A stretch of 64,000 nucleotides of DNA from the NCBI GenBank assembly GCA_026126065.1, contig JAHCJY010000002.1, positions 248,001 through 312,000 of the forward strand, in the 5' to 3' direction. The notes beneath the pieces were generated by a model. It was not told where the DNA came from. It made no database searches and saw only the letters and a list, made by a program, of their open reading frames with translations. Below are positions 25,358 through 33,803 of the stretch, in pieces (position 1 is the stretch's first letter; each line of letters begins with the position of its first letter). The stretch is from Bauldia sp. (GTDB taxonomy: Bacteria > Pseudomonadota > Alphaproteobacteria > Rhizobiales > Kaistiaceae). A program made the translations under genes and the position numbers.

Positions 25358-25576
25358 CTAGAAGCTCAGACCGCAGGACCTGAAATGGCCCAGCACTTCA
25401 GCAAAGACCCACACCGGGTGGCTGTTTCTGTCCTTCCCCAACTTGCGACACCGGGGGAACCGGTTGCCGGCGTAGTCCGGGTCAAACATCATCCGCCAAG
25501 TATGGACTCGGCTGTAGGGCCAGCCCATTGCCTTCAAGCCCTTCCAGTCCACGATCAGCTTCCCTTCGTATGACAT
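25358..25576 (-). CDS. AlpA-like excisionase / HTH regulator
   Basis: A 72-residue protein: LIVDWKGLKAMGWPYSRVHT, WRMMFDPDYAGNRFPRCRKL, then PVWVFAEVLGHFRSCGLSF. The helix-turn-helix followed by P.C.KLG...N....W and a terminal helix is the plan of AlpA/MerR-like excision factors. It lies 46 bp downstream of the integrase gene, on the same strand, which fits a recombination directionality factor. It could also be a transcriptional activator of the integrase. Confidence 0.7.
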   Translation of the reverse strand: MSYEGKLIVDWKGLKAMGWPYSRVHTWRMMFDPDYAGNRFPRCRKLGKDRNSHPVWVFAEVLGHFRSCGLSF

Positions 25577-25622
25577 TGCAAGACTCCGTTTGAAGGGAGC
25601 CGTTGCAACGTCTCCGGGGATG

Positions 25623-26690
25623 TCACCGGGACAGGATGGACTGTAGCCGATTTTCCCAGGCGGTCACAGCAGCCACCTGCTCGGGCCAGTAGGTGTGCTT
25701 CTGGTAGACGCCAACCAGTCCTCCGGTTGTGCCGGAGACATGGTTCAAAATCTTCTCGGTGACGTGGATGGGGGTACCGAGCGCTGCGAGATTTGTCGCG
25801 AACGTGCGGCGCAAATCGTGGAGCGTCCAGTCGGTAACGCCCGACAGTTTGTCGAGCCGGGCCTTGCTCTTGCTCCACCCGTTAAAGGGAACAATGCCTT
25901 CGCCCTTCGCAGGGAAGTCGATGGCCTCCTCGAAGATCGAGCGCGTAAGCGGCCCTATCGGGAACGTGTGCGCCTTGCCGTTCTTAGTCAGCCAAGACGG
26001 CAGTTCGATGCGGTCTTCGGAGATCCATTCCTGGTGAAGAAACGCAACTTCGGTGCGGCGCTGTCCTAAGACGATGAGGAGGCGAACAATCGAGCCGAAC
26101 GGCTCGCCGCATCGCGGGGCGGCGTTCCACACCTTCACCAGTTCGTCGGCTGAAAGCGTGCGCTCACGAACAGGAGCCGCTGCGACCGCGAGTCCCTCTG
26201 CCGGCGATGAAGCGAGATAGCGCGGGACGCACCAGTTGAAGAAGGTGCGAATATCCTTCAACGCATGGGCACGCGCGCTCTTGGCTTTAACCGCCTCGAC
26301 CGCTTGAGCGACATCCTCGTGGGTGATTTTGTCGAGCGAGCGCATCCAATGGAAGTTACGCCGGAGAGATTGGCTGATGACCACCTTCGATCGCGGCCTC
26401 CACCTGTCCTGCTCCAAGAAGAGGTCTAGGGCCTCTTTGAAGGAAAGGGAGGGCGATAGTGCCGACGTTGTCCCAAGCGCCTTGTGGGCCGCCTTACGGG
26501 CATCCAAAAGGGAGAGCGTAGGATAGTGGCCAAGCGTTACGCGGCGGCGCCTGTCTCGCGGCCCTTTGACCACGAACCAGGTCTTCTTCAGCTTCCCAAC
26601 GCGGATGCAGAACGCCGGCAGCTTTGCGTCCGAATAGGTTCCCTCTTTGAGCGAGCGAATGGTTACATCTGTGAGACCAATTTTTTGCAC
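25623..26690 (-). CDS. int: tyrosine recombinase (phage-type integrase)
   Basis: A 355-residue integrase. N-terminal arm-binding region: LTDVTIRSLKEGTY, FCIRVGKLKKTWFV, VTLGHYPTLSLLDARK. SAM-like domain at about 82-165. Catalytic domain residues: Arg at 211-212 (GQRRTEV), Lys 236, HDLRR at 291-295, His 317 (ILNHVSG), Tyr 329 (VGVYQKHTYW). All key residues are present, so it should be active. The start is uncertain: GTG 26690, or ATG 26741 giving 17 more residues. The frame further upstream is antisense to the tRNA repeat and is not coding. It lies next to attR and points into the element. Confidence 0.93.
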   Translation of the reverse strand: MQKIGLTDVTIRSLKEGTYSDAKLPAFCIRVGKLKKTWFVVKGPRDRRRRVTLGHYPTLSLLDARKAAHKALGTTSALSPSLSFKEALDLFLEQDRWRPRSKVVISQSLRRNFHWMRSLDKITHEDVAQAVEAVKAKSARAHALKDIRTFFNWCVPRYLASSPAEGLAVAAAPVRERTLSADELVKVWNAAPRCGEPFGSIVRLLIVLGQRRTEVAFLHQEWISEDRIELPSWLTKNGKAHTFPIGPLTRSIFEEAIDFPAKGEGIVPFNGWSKSKARLDKLSGVTDWTLHDLRRTFATNLAALGTPIHVTEKILNHVSGTTGGLVGVYQKHTYWPEQVAAVTAWENRLQSILSR

Positions 26691-26702
26691 GCTTTTGCAC
26701 AC
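26685..26702 (+). other. candidate integrase arm-type sites, right end
   Basis: TTGCACGC (26685-26692) and TTGCACAC (26695-26702), period 10, matching the left pair at 2588-2606. They overlap the integrase GTG start, so binding could also repress int transcription or translation. Confidence 0.5.
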
Positions 26703-26823
26703 TCTTCGGGCGTCTAGCCACGGGGGGCGACAGTGAACCATGTACACCCTACGACCCCCAAAAGCAAGAAATGCCAAGGCTTTTGGAGCACTATGCAGTA
26801 CCCCGATCAAGGCCCTGAACAGT

Positions 26824-26870
26824 CTTCTAAGCTGTTGGTCGCAGGTTCGATTCCTGCCGGGGTCGCCAAT
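26824..26870 (+). repeat. attR, right copy of the 47-bp attachment repeat
   Basis: Identical to 2505-2551. It is the displaced 3' half of the original tRNA-Arg gene; the 5' half is not present here. The next base begins the truncated ABC ATPase gene. Confidence 0.92.
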
Positions 26871-27186
26871 CAGAATGGGATGCCAGTGGCTTCGGCGAGC
26901 GCCAGAAGGTGGTTGCGCGGCGACCGGGGCGGATGGACGGCCGTGGCCTCCAGAAGCGTGCCAAGCCGAACCAGGGTCGCAGGAAGCTTGCTCGTCGGGC
27001 GGCAGTTGATCGGCACCTGACCCGCCGTCGGCGTGTCGAGCCCAACTCTCATCATCCGCATTGTGGTCGACCTCCCGTCGCCGCTGGGCCGAGGAAGCCG
27101 GTGACGATGCCCGGGCCAATCGTGAAGTTAAGTGAATCGGCCATGTGCTTGCCGTAGCGCTGCGTAAGGCTGCCGACCTCGATCAT
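26871..27186 (-). pseudogene. ABC transporter ATPase, N-terminal fragment with frameshift
   Basis: From ATG 27186 the frame reads MIEVGSLTQRYGKHMADSLN, FTIGPGIVTGFLGP, then loses the Walker A: GPAATGG instead of GP.GAGKST, and shifts frame. In the next frame it continues MRMMRVGLDTPTAGQVPING-like, LGTLLEATAVHPPRSPRNHL, LALAEATGIP, and ends at the att repeat. Both halves match the first third of DrrA/CcmA-type multidrug ABC ATPases. The missing base, the lost P-loop Lys and the truncation show it is dead. The cut at 26870 marks an island junction. Confidence 0.85.
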
Positions 27187-27273
27187 GGCATTCTCGTTGG
27201 GATTGCGGCGTCATGACCGTGTGCGCGTGCTCAACCATCCGCCCGTCGTCATGGCCACGCCGGCGCGGCGCCC

Positions 27274-27307
27274 ACTGCCCCGCAGCGGCTTGCGCCTGCG
27301 GGGCAGT
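27274..27307. promoter_or_regulatory. 12-bp perfect inverted repeat upstream of the response regulator
   Basis: ACTGCCCCGCAG (27274-27285) and CTGCGGGGCAGT (27296-27307) with a 10-nt loop, ending 5 nt before the AGGAGG of the response-regulator gene. No T-run follows. It may be an operator, an attenuator, or a hairpin setting translation of the two-component operon. Confidence 0.65.
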
Positions 27308-27322
27308 CTCCAGGAGGATCCG

Positions 27323-27991
27323 ATGCGCATCCTGCTCGTCGAGGACGAGGTCAGCCTGAGCGAGATGCTGGCGACGAGCCTGTCGCGGCAGGGGATCGTC
27401 GTCGATGCCGCTCCGACCCTGGAAATGGCGCGGGAGGCCCTGATGACCGCGGAGTATGACGCCGTTGTGCTGGACCGGAACCTCCCGGATGGCGAGGGCC
27501 TCGATCTGATCACCGAGATCAGGGCCCGCTCCGCGCCCCCCGCGGTGGTCGTGCTGTCCGCGCTCGGGGCGCTGGACCAGCGCATCGACGGGCTGGACCA
27601 GGGCGCCGACGACTACCTCGTGAAACCTTTCGCCATCGAAGAACTGCTCGCGCGGCTCCGCGCCGTCGCCCGCCGGCCGGCGGCCGTCCGCCAGGAGCGG
27701 ATCCTGCTGGGCGGTCTTGCCTTCGACGTCGGGCACCGCACGGCGGAAATCGGCGGCACCGTCCTCGATCTGCCGCGCCGCGAACTCCTTGTGCTCGAGG
27801 CGCTGATCCTTCGCGCGGGACGCGTGGTGTCCCGCCCTGCGCTCGAGGCGGCGGTCTACGGCTATGACGACGAGATTGCGTCGAACACCCTCGATTCCCA
27901 CGTCTCGCGCCTCCGCCGCAAACTGGAGCCGGCGGGCCTCGAAATCCATTCGCTGCGCGGTATCGGATATCTGCTGAGGCCGTCATCGTGA
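27323..27991 (+). CDS. OmpR/PhoB-family response regulator
   Basis: A 222-residue protein. The receiver domain (1-115) has acidic E7-D8, phospho-acceptor D51 (VVLDRNLPDG), and K101 (DDYLVKPF). The C-terminal winged helix has DLPRRELLVLEALILRAGRV, SNTLDSHVSRLRRKLEPAGL and the wing IHSLRGIGYLL. It is closest in style to QseB/TctD/PmrA-like regulators. ATG 27323 follows CAGGAGGATCCG. The stop overlaps the GTG of the histidine kinase (GTGA), so the two are translated together. Likely target: adjacent genes such as the cytochrome peroxidase. Confidence 0.93.
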   Translation: MRILLVEDEVSLSEMLATSLSRQGIVVDAAPTLEMAREALMTAEYDAVVLDRNLPDGEGLDLITEIRARSAPPAVVVLSALGALDQRIDGLDQGADDYLVKPFAIEELLARLRAVARRPAAVRQERILLGGLAFDVGHRTAEIGGTVLDLPRRELLVLEALILRAGRVVSRPALEAAVYGYDDEIASNTLDSHVSRLRRKLEPAGLEIHSLRGIGYLLRPSS

Positions 27992-29313
27992 GGTTCTGGT
28001 CGGGCTCGCTGGTCGCTCGCCTCCTGCGGCGGCTGATCCTGCTGCAGGTTGTGGCGCTGGTTCTGGTGGTGATCGTCGCCTCCATTCCGGAGCGCGGGCG
28101 GTCCGACGTCGCGCAACTGGACGACGAGGTTCTGGACCGGATCGCCACGGTCCTCGCGCGCGACGGCGACCGGCTCGTCTTCCGCGGCGCGGCCGAACTC
28201 GACGCCATCGCCGTCGGCCACCCGGGTTTCTGGGTGCTGGCACGGGACGGCGAGGGCCGTATGGCGGAGTTCGGCCCGATACCGGAACTGGTGCGGCTGG
28301 TCCTTGCCGGGGACCCTCTCCAGGCCGAGGTCTACGGGGCGGACGGGGGTTCCCTCATCGCCCGGCAGATGGAGAGTGCGGCCGGCCCGGTGGCACTTGC
28401 GACCGGCGGCGGACCGACGCTGGAGCCCGTCGCTGGACAGCTCCGGCGGATCGAGCCGCTGTCGCTGCTGGGCCTTGCGGCGCTGACCACGCTTCTGGCA
28501 CTGGCGATCGCGTGGCTCCTCCGCCGCGATCTCAGCGGCATCTCCCGCATGGCGAAGGAGGCCGCCCTGATCGATGTCGACCGGCCGAGCGCCCGGCTGA
28601 CCGAAGCCGACATCCCGCGGGAACTCCACGTGATGGCGCACGCGATGAACGCCGCCCTTGCGCGGCTGGAGGAGGGCCAGACGCGGCGCAAGCGGTTCCT
28701 CGCCACAGCCGCGCACGAACTCCGCACCCCGGTCTCGATCCTTTCGCTCCGGATCGAAAGCCTGCCGCCCGGGCCGGAGCGCAGTCGGCTCCTCCTCGAC
28801 GTGGCGCGGCTGGGCTCGCTGGCCGATCAGCTCCTCGACCTGGAGCGGCTGGACGGCGAGACCCTCCCCTTCGCGCGGTTGAATTTGAGCACCACGGTTG
28901 GCGCGGCGGTGGCAGACATCGCGCCGCTCGCCGTCGCGGCGGGCGCCGGGCTCTCCTTCGAGGCGCCGGAGGGTCCGGTCGAGATCATGGGTGACGGCCC
29001 GTCGATCCGGCGCGTCGCGACCAACCTCGTCCAGAACGCACTCGCCCATGGCGGTGAGGGCGTTGCCATCGCGGTGGAGATAGCCCTGCCGGCCGAACTC
29101 CGCGTGCGCGACGACGGCCCCGGCATCGCCGCGTCCGACCGCGAGCAGATCTTCGAGCCCTTCGTCCGCCGCTCCGGCGTGGCCGGCTCGGGCCTCGGCC
29201 TTCATCTGGTCCGAGAGATCGTCACCCGCCACGGCGGCTCGATCGAGGCGGGCGAGGCGCCCGGCGGCGGGGCGGAGTTCATCGTCCGCTTCCCGCCCGC
29301 GGCGCCCCTTTGA
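27988..29313 (+). CDS. sensor histidine kinase
   Basis: A 441-residue protein starting at GTG 27988. Helix 1 is LILLQVVALVLVVIVAS; a periplasmic sensor of about 115 residues follows; helix 2 is LGLAALTTLLALAIAWLL; then a HAMP-like linker. The H box is ATAAHELRTPVSI with His 243. The ATPase has N box NLVQNALAHG, G1 DDGPGI, F box FEPF and G2 GSGLGLHLV. All catalytic motifs are intact. The sensor has no recognised ligand motif. It is the cognate partner of the response regulator by overlap. Confidence 0.93.
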   Translation: MRFWSGSLVARLLRRLILLQVVALVLVVIVASIPERGRSDVAQLDDEVLDRIATVLARDGDRLVFRGAAELDAIAVGHPGFWVLARDGEGRMAEFGPIPELVRLVLAGDPLQAEVYGADGGSLIARQMESAAGPVALATGGGPTLEPVAGQLRRIEPLSLLGLAALTTLLALAIAWLLRRDLSGISRMAKEAALIDVDRPSARLTEADIPRELHVMAHAMNAALARLEEGQTRRKRFLATAAHELRTPVSILSLRIESLPPGPERSRLLLDVARLGSLADQLLDLERLDGETLPFARLNLSTTVGAAVADIAPLAVAAGAGLSFEAPEGPVEIMGDGPSIRRVATNLVQNALAHGGEGVAIAVEIALPAELRVRDDGPGIAASDREQIFEPFVRRSGVAGSGLGLHLVREIVTRHGGSIEAGEAPGGGAEFIVRFPPAAPL

Positions 29314-29344
29314 TGGACCCGCGCGAACCGCTGTCCGCGCCGGT

Positions 29345-30862
29345 TCAGAGCCGTCTGAGATAAGCCAACAGGTCGGTCTTCTGCTGCTCCGTCAGCGCCT
29401 CGCCGACCGGACCGATATCGCCATCGCGGTCCACCTGTTTCACCCCTTCGAGGACGAGCGGCGGGAACTTGACGAGGAGGTGATCGCTGTAGAGGTCGAT
29501 CACCGCCTCGAGCGTCGCGGAGATGTTGTTGTGCCAATAGGGAGCGGTGTTGGCGATACCGCGAAGCGTGGGGATGTCGAAGGCCTCGAAATCATAGGGA
29601 TTGCCTGTGATCGCGGCGCGTCCCGGATCAGTCGTGAACAGCTGCAGCGCGAAGAAATTCGGCCCGTTGATGGGATTGCCGTTCTCGTCGTTGAACGCCG
29701 GCAGCCCGTCGCCACCGAAGCCGCTTTCGCCACCCCCGGGTCCGCTCGGACCGCCCTCGTCGCCGCCGAAGAGGAGATCAATCGGAAACGCCGGGGCAGG
29801 CGGCAGATCGGCAATGGCCACCGTTCTCGTCGCGTCCTGGTAGAACCGGAAGCGGTATTGCGGGAAGCTGAGATCACCCGTGAAGCTTTCGTGCTCCGTC
29901 GCGTCGATCTGGACCAGGAAGTTCTCGATGGCGGTCCCGATATTGATGAACTCGTTGTTAGGCTGGGAGGCGCGGACCGGCGTCGGCGGGTCGGTCGCGG
30001 GGACCTGGTAGATCACGTTGCCGTCCACGCCCAGAGCGGGGAAGGCCATGTCGTGGATCTCGCGGTCGATGATCGTCGCGAGGTTCGCGCCGCCATGGCA
30101 GGCCGCACAGACCGCCTCGTAGACCTCGCGGCCGCGCTGTTCCTCGACCGTCAGCACGAGCCCGGCCTCGGGCTCGGGGATGTCGGTCATCGGCGTTCCG
30201 CCGGTGAGGAGGGCCGCCACGGCGCGCGAGCGCTCGGAGGTGAACACCTGGGCGACAAAGCCGGCGATCCGCGCCAGTTCGTCGGCGGGAACGGCGAGGC
30301 CTTCGCTGTGTGAAAGGATCGCGGCCTGTGCCTGTTCGGCGAGCGTCGCGACGCGGCCGTCGAGCTGATAGGGAGCGGTCAGCGCGGCATCGGCGATCGA
30401 TGGAACGCTGCGCCAGACGAAGATCCGGCGGTCGTCCGGGGTGATCACGTTCCCGGCCGCGTCGATCTGGTCCATGTTCTCCGGCAGGGTCAGCCAGACC
30501 CGCACCAGCCCTTTCCGGAGATGGTCGAAGGTCAGTGTCGCCGCAGCGGGATCGTCGGCATCGATCGCGCTGAAAAGCGGATCGAGCGGGTTCTCCTGCC
30601 AGAGCCGTTCCGCATGGTCCGCGGTGAGCGCAAAACTGTCTGCCGCGACGTGGCAGGATGCACAGGAGCGTTGGTTCCCCGCCCCCGGAAAGGGCAGGTT
30701 GAACAGCTCCGCCCCCGTAAGCGCGCTCCGATCCGCGACCGGCTCAGGCGTCTGGCCGGAAACGGAGCCCCCGATCCCAATGGCGGCAACTGCGACAGCG
30801 CCGACGATGCCGAGCCACGGCCCGAACCGCAGGGCCCGACCGGCGATGGTGGGGGATTTCAT
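29345..30862 (-). CDS. di-heme cytochrome c peroxidase-like (CcpA/MauG type) protein
   Basis: A 505-residue periplasmic protein with an N-terminal signal or anchor (residues 13-32). Two c-type heme sites are visible: CASCH at 67-71 and CAACH at 252-256. PYQLDGRV and IANTAPYWHNN are typical of the bacterial CCP/MauG superfamily. A Gly/Asp-rich insert (GGDEGGPSGPGGGESGFGGD) interrupts the second half. Members reduce peroxide or oxidise protein and small-molecule substrates. It is convergent with the two-component system, which may control it. Substrate unknown. Confidence 0.85.
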   Translation of the reverse strand: MKSPTIAGRALRFGPWLGIVGAVAVAAIGIGGSVSGQTPEPVADRSALTGAELFNLPFPGAGNQRSCASCHVAADSFALTADHAERLWQENPLDPLFSAIDADDPAAATLTFDHLRKGLVRVWLTLPENMDQIDAAGNVITPDDRRIFVWRSVPSIADAALTAPYQLDGRVATLAEQAQAAILSHSEGLAVPADELARIAGFVAQVFTSERSRAVAALLTGGTPMTDIPEPEAGLVLTVEEQRGREVYEAVCAACHGGANLATIIDREIHDMAFPALGVDGNVIYQVPATDPPTPVRASQPNNEFINIGTAIENFLVQIDATEHESFTGDLSFPQYRFRFYQDATRTVAIADLPPAPAFPIDLLFGGDEGGPSGPGGGESGFGGDGLPAFNDENGNPINGPNFFALQLFTTDPGRAAITGNPYDFEAFDIPTLRGIANTAPYWHNNISATLEAVIDLYSDHLLVKFPPLVLEGVKQVDRDGDIGPVGEALTEQQKTDLLAYLRRL

Positions 30863-31018
30863 GTGAGCCTCTTCACGTCGACAGGGTTCGCGCAGCGGGA
30901 GTGAGCCGGAAAGGCGGTGTCCCGTTTCCTCGTCTCAGGTGGAGGTTGCGTGAGCATTGCGTGGAGCAGGCGGGCCGAATCGGCCGGTCGATCCCGCCGA
31001 TTGCCCAGCCGGACGAAG

Positions 31019-31234
31019 CTAGTGCTCCGTCACGAACCGCTTGACCAGCGACGACTGACTGTTGACGCCGGTCTTCCGGTGGATGTTCTTCATCTGAAAC
31101 CGCGCAGTTTCGTATGCCATGCCGATCTGCGCGGCCGTGTCGGAGATCGAACAGCCGCTGGCTGAACAGCCGCTGGCTATAGCGAGGGCGGACTCCCGCT
31201 GGGTCGGTGACCTGTCAGTATCGATCGGCGTTCC
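31019..31234 (-). pseudogene. LuxR-type HTH C-terminal fragment
   Basis: A 71-codon open segment without a start codon (TGA at 31235-31237). It encodes SPTQRESALAIASGCS, ISDTAAQIGMAYETARFQMK, NIHRKTGVNSQSSLVKRFVT, a clear LuxR/GerE helix-turn-helix. A perfect 15-bp tandem duplication (31149-31163 and 31164-31178) repeats ASGCS inside helix 1. The N-terminal sensor domain is missing. It is not functional; it shows that a regulator gene was lost from this segment. Confidence 0.8.
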
Positions 31235-31382
31235 TCACGCCGGCCTCCACGCCATCGACGGGCGGACCGGACGCGCCACCGGACAAGAGCCCGCAGCGCC
31301 CGGAAGGCGTGGCTCTTCTCACTCTGCGCCTAGAACGAACCGCCGTCGCCCTGCCGCGGCGCTCACCTGATCCAGATCCGGC

Positions 31383-32603
31383 CTACCGCCCGGTCCATGC
31401 CGGGAACGGATCTGGCAGGTCCCTGAACGGGACCGGGTTGAAGCGGATCGGCTTCTCGGGTCCAACGAGACACTCATCCAGAGCCGCGCGGATGGCCGCC
31501 TCCTCCATGCCGGCGCCGATGAACACCAGTTCCTGCCGTCGATCGCCCCAGATGCGGTGCCAGTTGCGATTGAGCGCCTGCCGCCATTCGGGGTGATCTG
31601 GCCATCTATCGCGCGGCACGGCCACCCACCAGGATCCCATCGGCTCCACGCGCGCGATCGCACCGGCGAGAGAGAATTCGCCGACCCAGTTGGGGCGGGT
31701 GGCGAGCCAGAAATGGCCTTTGGCCCGGATCAGGCCCGGCCAGGTCCGCTTGATGAAGGCGTTGAGCTTCTCCGGCGCGAAGGGCCGCCTCGCCCGATAG
31801 ACGAAGCTCTGGATGCCGTACTCCTCGGTCTCCGGAACGTGGTCCTTGAAGCCGTAGAGTTCCTTGAACCACAGCGGATGCTGCTCGGCCTTCTCCTCGC
31901 TGAAGAGGCCGGTGTCGAGGACGGCATCCAGGGGTACGCGCGCGAAGTCCGCCTCGACGATGCGCGCATCGCCATTGAGCGAGGCGACGATCTTTCGCAC
32001 GAGCGAAAGCTGCTCGGCTGAGACGTCCGAGACCTTGTTCACGACCACCACGTCGGCGAACTCGATCTGCTCGACGAGGAGGTCGACGATCGTCCGTTCG
32101 TCGCCCGCCCCGGCGATCTCGCCCCGATCGCGGAGAAGATCGTTCGAACCGAAATCGCGGAGGAGATTCGCCGCATCGACGACGGTGATCATTGTGTCGA
32201 GCCGCGCGACATCCGACAGGCTTTGGCCCGCCTCGTCGCGGAAGGAGAATGTGCTGGCGATCGGCAGAGGCTCCGCGATGCCGGTGCCCTCGATCAGCAG
32301 GTAGTCGAACCGGCCGTCCCGGGCCAGGCGCTCGACCTCGTCGAGGAGATCGTCGCGCAGCGTGCAGCAAATGCAGCCATTGGTCATCTCGACCAGCTTC
32401 TCGTCCGTCCGCGACAGGTTGGCCCCGCCCTCGCGCACGAGGTCGGCGTCGATGTTGACCTCGCTCATGTCGTTGACGATGACCGCGACCCGACGGCCTT
32501 CCCGGTTGTTGAGGACGTGATTGAGAAGGGTCGTCTTTCCCGCGCCGAGGAATCCGGAAAGGACGGTGACGGGCAAGCGCCGCGTTTCGACCCGCAGGTC
32601 CAT
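31383..32603 (-). CDS. COG0523 (CobW/ZigA-type) zinc metallochaperone GTPase
   Basis: A 406-residue G3E GTPase. Walker A is [10 protein letters not shown] at 16-25, the metal-binding CICC at 77-80 ([10 protein letters not shown]), Walker B-like [11 protein letters not shown], and the guanine motif VVVNKVSD. The CobW C-terminal domain follows ([36 protein letters not shown]). ZigA/YciC-type proteins hand zinc to enzymes when zinc is scarce. ATG 32603 has GGAG 6 nt upstream; an ATG at 32615 is possible. A near-perfect Zur box lies at 32621-32635, supporting zinc-controlled expression and excluding a cobalamin role. Confidence 0.92.
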   Translation of the reverse strand: MDLRVETRRLPVTVLSGFLGAGKTTLLNHVLNNREGRRVAVIVNDMSEVNIDADLVREGGANLSRTDEKLVEMTNGCICCTLRDDLLDEVERLARDGRFDYLLIEGTGIAEPLPIASTFSFRDEAGQSLSDVARLDTMITVVDAANLLRDFGSNDLLRDRGEIAGAGDERTIVDLLVEQIEFADVVVVNKVSDVSAEQLSLVRKIVASLNGDARIVEADFARVPLDAVLDTGLFSEEKAEQHPLWFKELYGFKDHVPETEEYGIQSFVYRARRPFAPEKLNAFIKRTWPGLIRAKGHFWLATRPNWVGEFSLAGAIARVEPMGSWWVAVPRDRWPDHPEWRQALNRNWHRIWGDRRQELVFIGAGMEEAAIRAALDECLVGPEKPIRFNPVPFRDLPDPFPAWTGR

Positions 32604-32620
32604 GCTCTGCTCCATGCGTA

Positions 32621-32635
32621 TGTTATAACATAACA
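32621..32635. promoter_or_regulatory. Zur box
   Basis: TGTTATAACATAACA, an inverted repeat TGTTAT-AAC-ATAACA. It matches the known Zur operator core TGTTATAnTATAACA at all defined positions but one. It lies 18 bp upstream of the GTPase start at 32603, overlapping the likely promoter, so zinc-loaded Zur would block transcription. Confidence 0.85.
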
Positions 32636-32873
32636 CTAGCAGGCGAGCGGGTCGGGTCAACCCCAACGGCCACGGCGCCTTGCGCGCGCCGAGAACGATC
32701 CGAAGTTCGTTATCGGACGTCGGAGCCAGTTTCACCCTTGCGCCGTTGCGCCTATCTGTACCCTCAGGGCAACGCTCGAGGTCTTTTGTGAGATGCAGTA
32801 ATGGCAGCGGCGGCAGAACGACGCCGCGTGACGACGCAGTGAGTTGTGAGAAAGCCCGTTGCCGGCTTGCCAG

Positions 32874-32911
32874 GCTGTTGGTCGCAGGTTCGATTCCTGC
32901 CGGGGTCGCCA
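32874..32911 (+). repeat. third copy of the tRNA-Arg 3' end
   Basis: 38 bp identical to tRNA-Arg positions 2512-2549 (from GCTGTTGG through CCA). The 9 bp before it that are shared by the other two copies differ here. It marks the right edge of the second segment. Confidence 0.85.
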
Positions 32912-32926
32912 TCGCCCGCGCGGCCA

Positions 32927-33802
32927 ATGGCTGAACCGCGCCGCAGCGCCCGGCTCGATCGCACTCCCGGCCGCGCCCTCGTCAATCTTGCCTTCGTCGC
33001 CGGACGCCTGACGCGGAAGCGGCGGCCACTCGTCCTCGGCTTGGACGCCCGCTGGCTCGTTGCGCTCGCGGTTCTGCTCGTCGGCGTGGCGGGCCTGGCC
33101 GTGCTGGTCGACGGGCCGGCGGTCGAATGGGCGGCAACCCTGCCCCCGGGTGTCCGGTCGGCGTTCGAGGTCGTGAGCGACCTGGGGCGGTCGCAGTGGC
33201 TGCTCGTCCCGACCGGGGTGCTGGTGATCGTGCTCGCGATGGGCCGATGGCCCGGCATCGGGCTGCGCCTCCAGGCCGCGTGGGCCGAGATCGGCTTCCT
33301 CGCCGCCTACGTCTTCCTCGCCGTCGGCGGTGGCGCGCTGCTGGTCAACGGGATCAAGCAGCTCATCGGGCGCGGGCGGCCCGGCGGATACGCGGAAGAC
33401 GGCGCCTTCTCGTTCGACCCGTTCAACTTCGACTATGGCAATGCGAGCTTTCCCTCCGGGCATGCCACCACGGCGGGCGCCTTCATCGTGGCCGGGTGCC
33501 TCATCTTCCCGCGGCTCCGGCTGCCCTTCATCGTCGTTGGCGTGACGGTGGCCCTCAGCCGCATCGTGGTCGGCGCCCACTACCCGAGCGACGTCCTCGC
33601 GGGGCTAGCCCTCGGGACGGCGTGGGCGCTCGTGCTGGCGGGCCTGTTCGCCTGGCGTGGCCTTGCGTTCCACCGTCGGGGCGATGGCACCCTTGCCCCG
33701 ATCGCCCCCGCAATCCGCGGCGCAGTGCGCAACCCTGGCTGGCCCGCGCTCCTCATCGCGCCGCTTCGCGCGCTCGCCGGCCCGCGCGAGCCGCTCAACT
33801 GA
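32927..33802 (+). CDS. PAP2-family membrane phosphatase
   Basis: A 291-residue, six-helix protein. Active-site motifs: KQLIGRGRP (KxxxxxxRP), PSGHATT (PSGH), and [12 protein letters not shown] (SRxxxxxHxxxD). Such enzymes dephosphorylate phosphatidic acid or undecaprenyl pyrophosphate at the periplasmic side. ATG 32927 is chosen because the frame upstream runs through the tRNA remnant; the ribosome site is weak. It is the first chromosomal gene after the islands, so its native promoter may have been replaced by island DNA. Confidence 0.88.
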   Translation: MAEPRRSARLDRTPGRALVNLAFVAGRLTRKRRPLVLGLDARWLVALAVLLVGVAGLAVLVDGPAVEWAATLPPGVRSAFEVVSDLGRSQWLLVPTGVLVIVLAMGRWPGIGLRLQAAWAEIGFLAAYVFLAVGGGALLVNGIKQLIGRGRPGGYAEDGAFSFDPFNFDYGNASFPSGHATTAGAFIVAGCLIFPRLRLPFIVVGVTVALSRIVVGAHYPSDVLAGLALGTAWALVLAGLFAWRGLAFHRRGDGTLAPIAPAIRGAVRNPGWPALLIAPLRALAGPREPLN

Positions 33803-33803
33803 A

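Larger units (their letters stand above)
26871..32911. mobile_element. second, integrase-less island segment
   Basis: Lies between the attR copy and a third 38-bp copy of the tRNA-Arg 3' end (32874-32911). It holds an ABC ATPase pseudogene cut at the repeat, a two-component system, a di-heme cytochrome, a LuxR fragment and a Zur-controlled GTPase. No recombinase remains. The three repeats in the same orientation suggest two successive insertions at one tRNA gene; a deletion product of one larger element is also possible. Confidence 0.6.

Noticed and set aside
27128..29232. Long minus-strand open frames opposite the two-component genes
   Set aside because: Rich in Arg, Gly and His, lacking start sites; mirror frames of GC-rich coding DNA.
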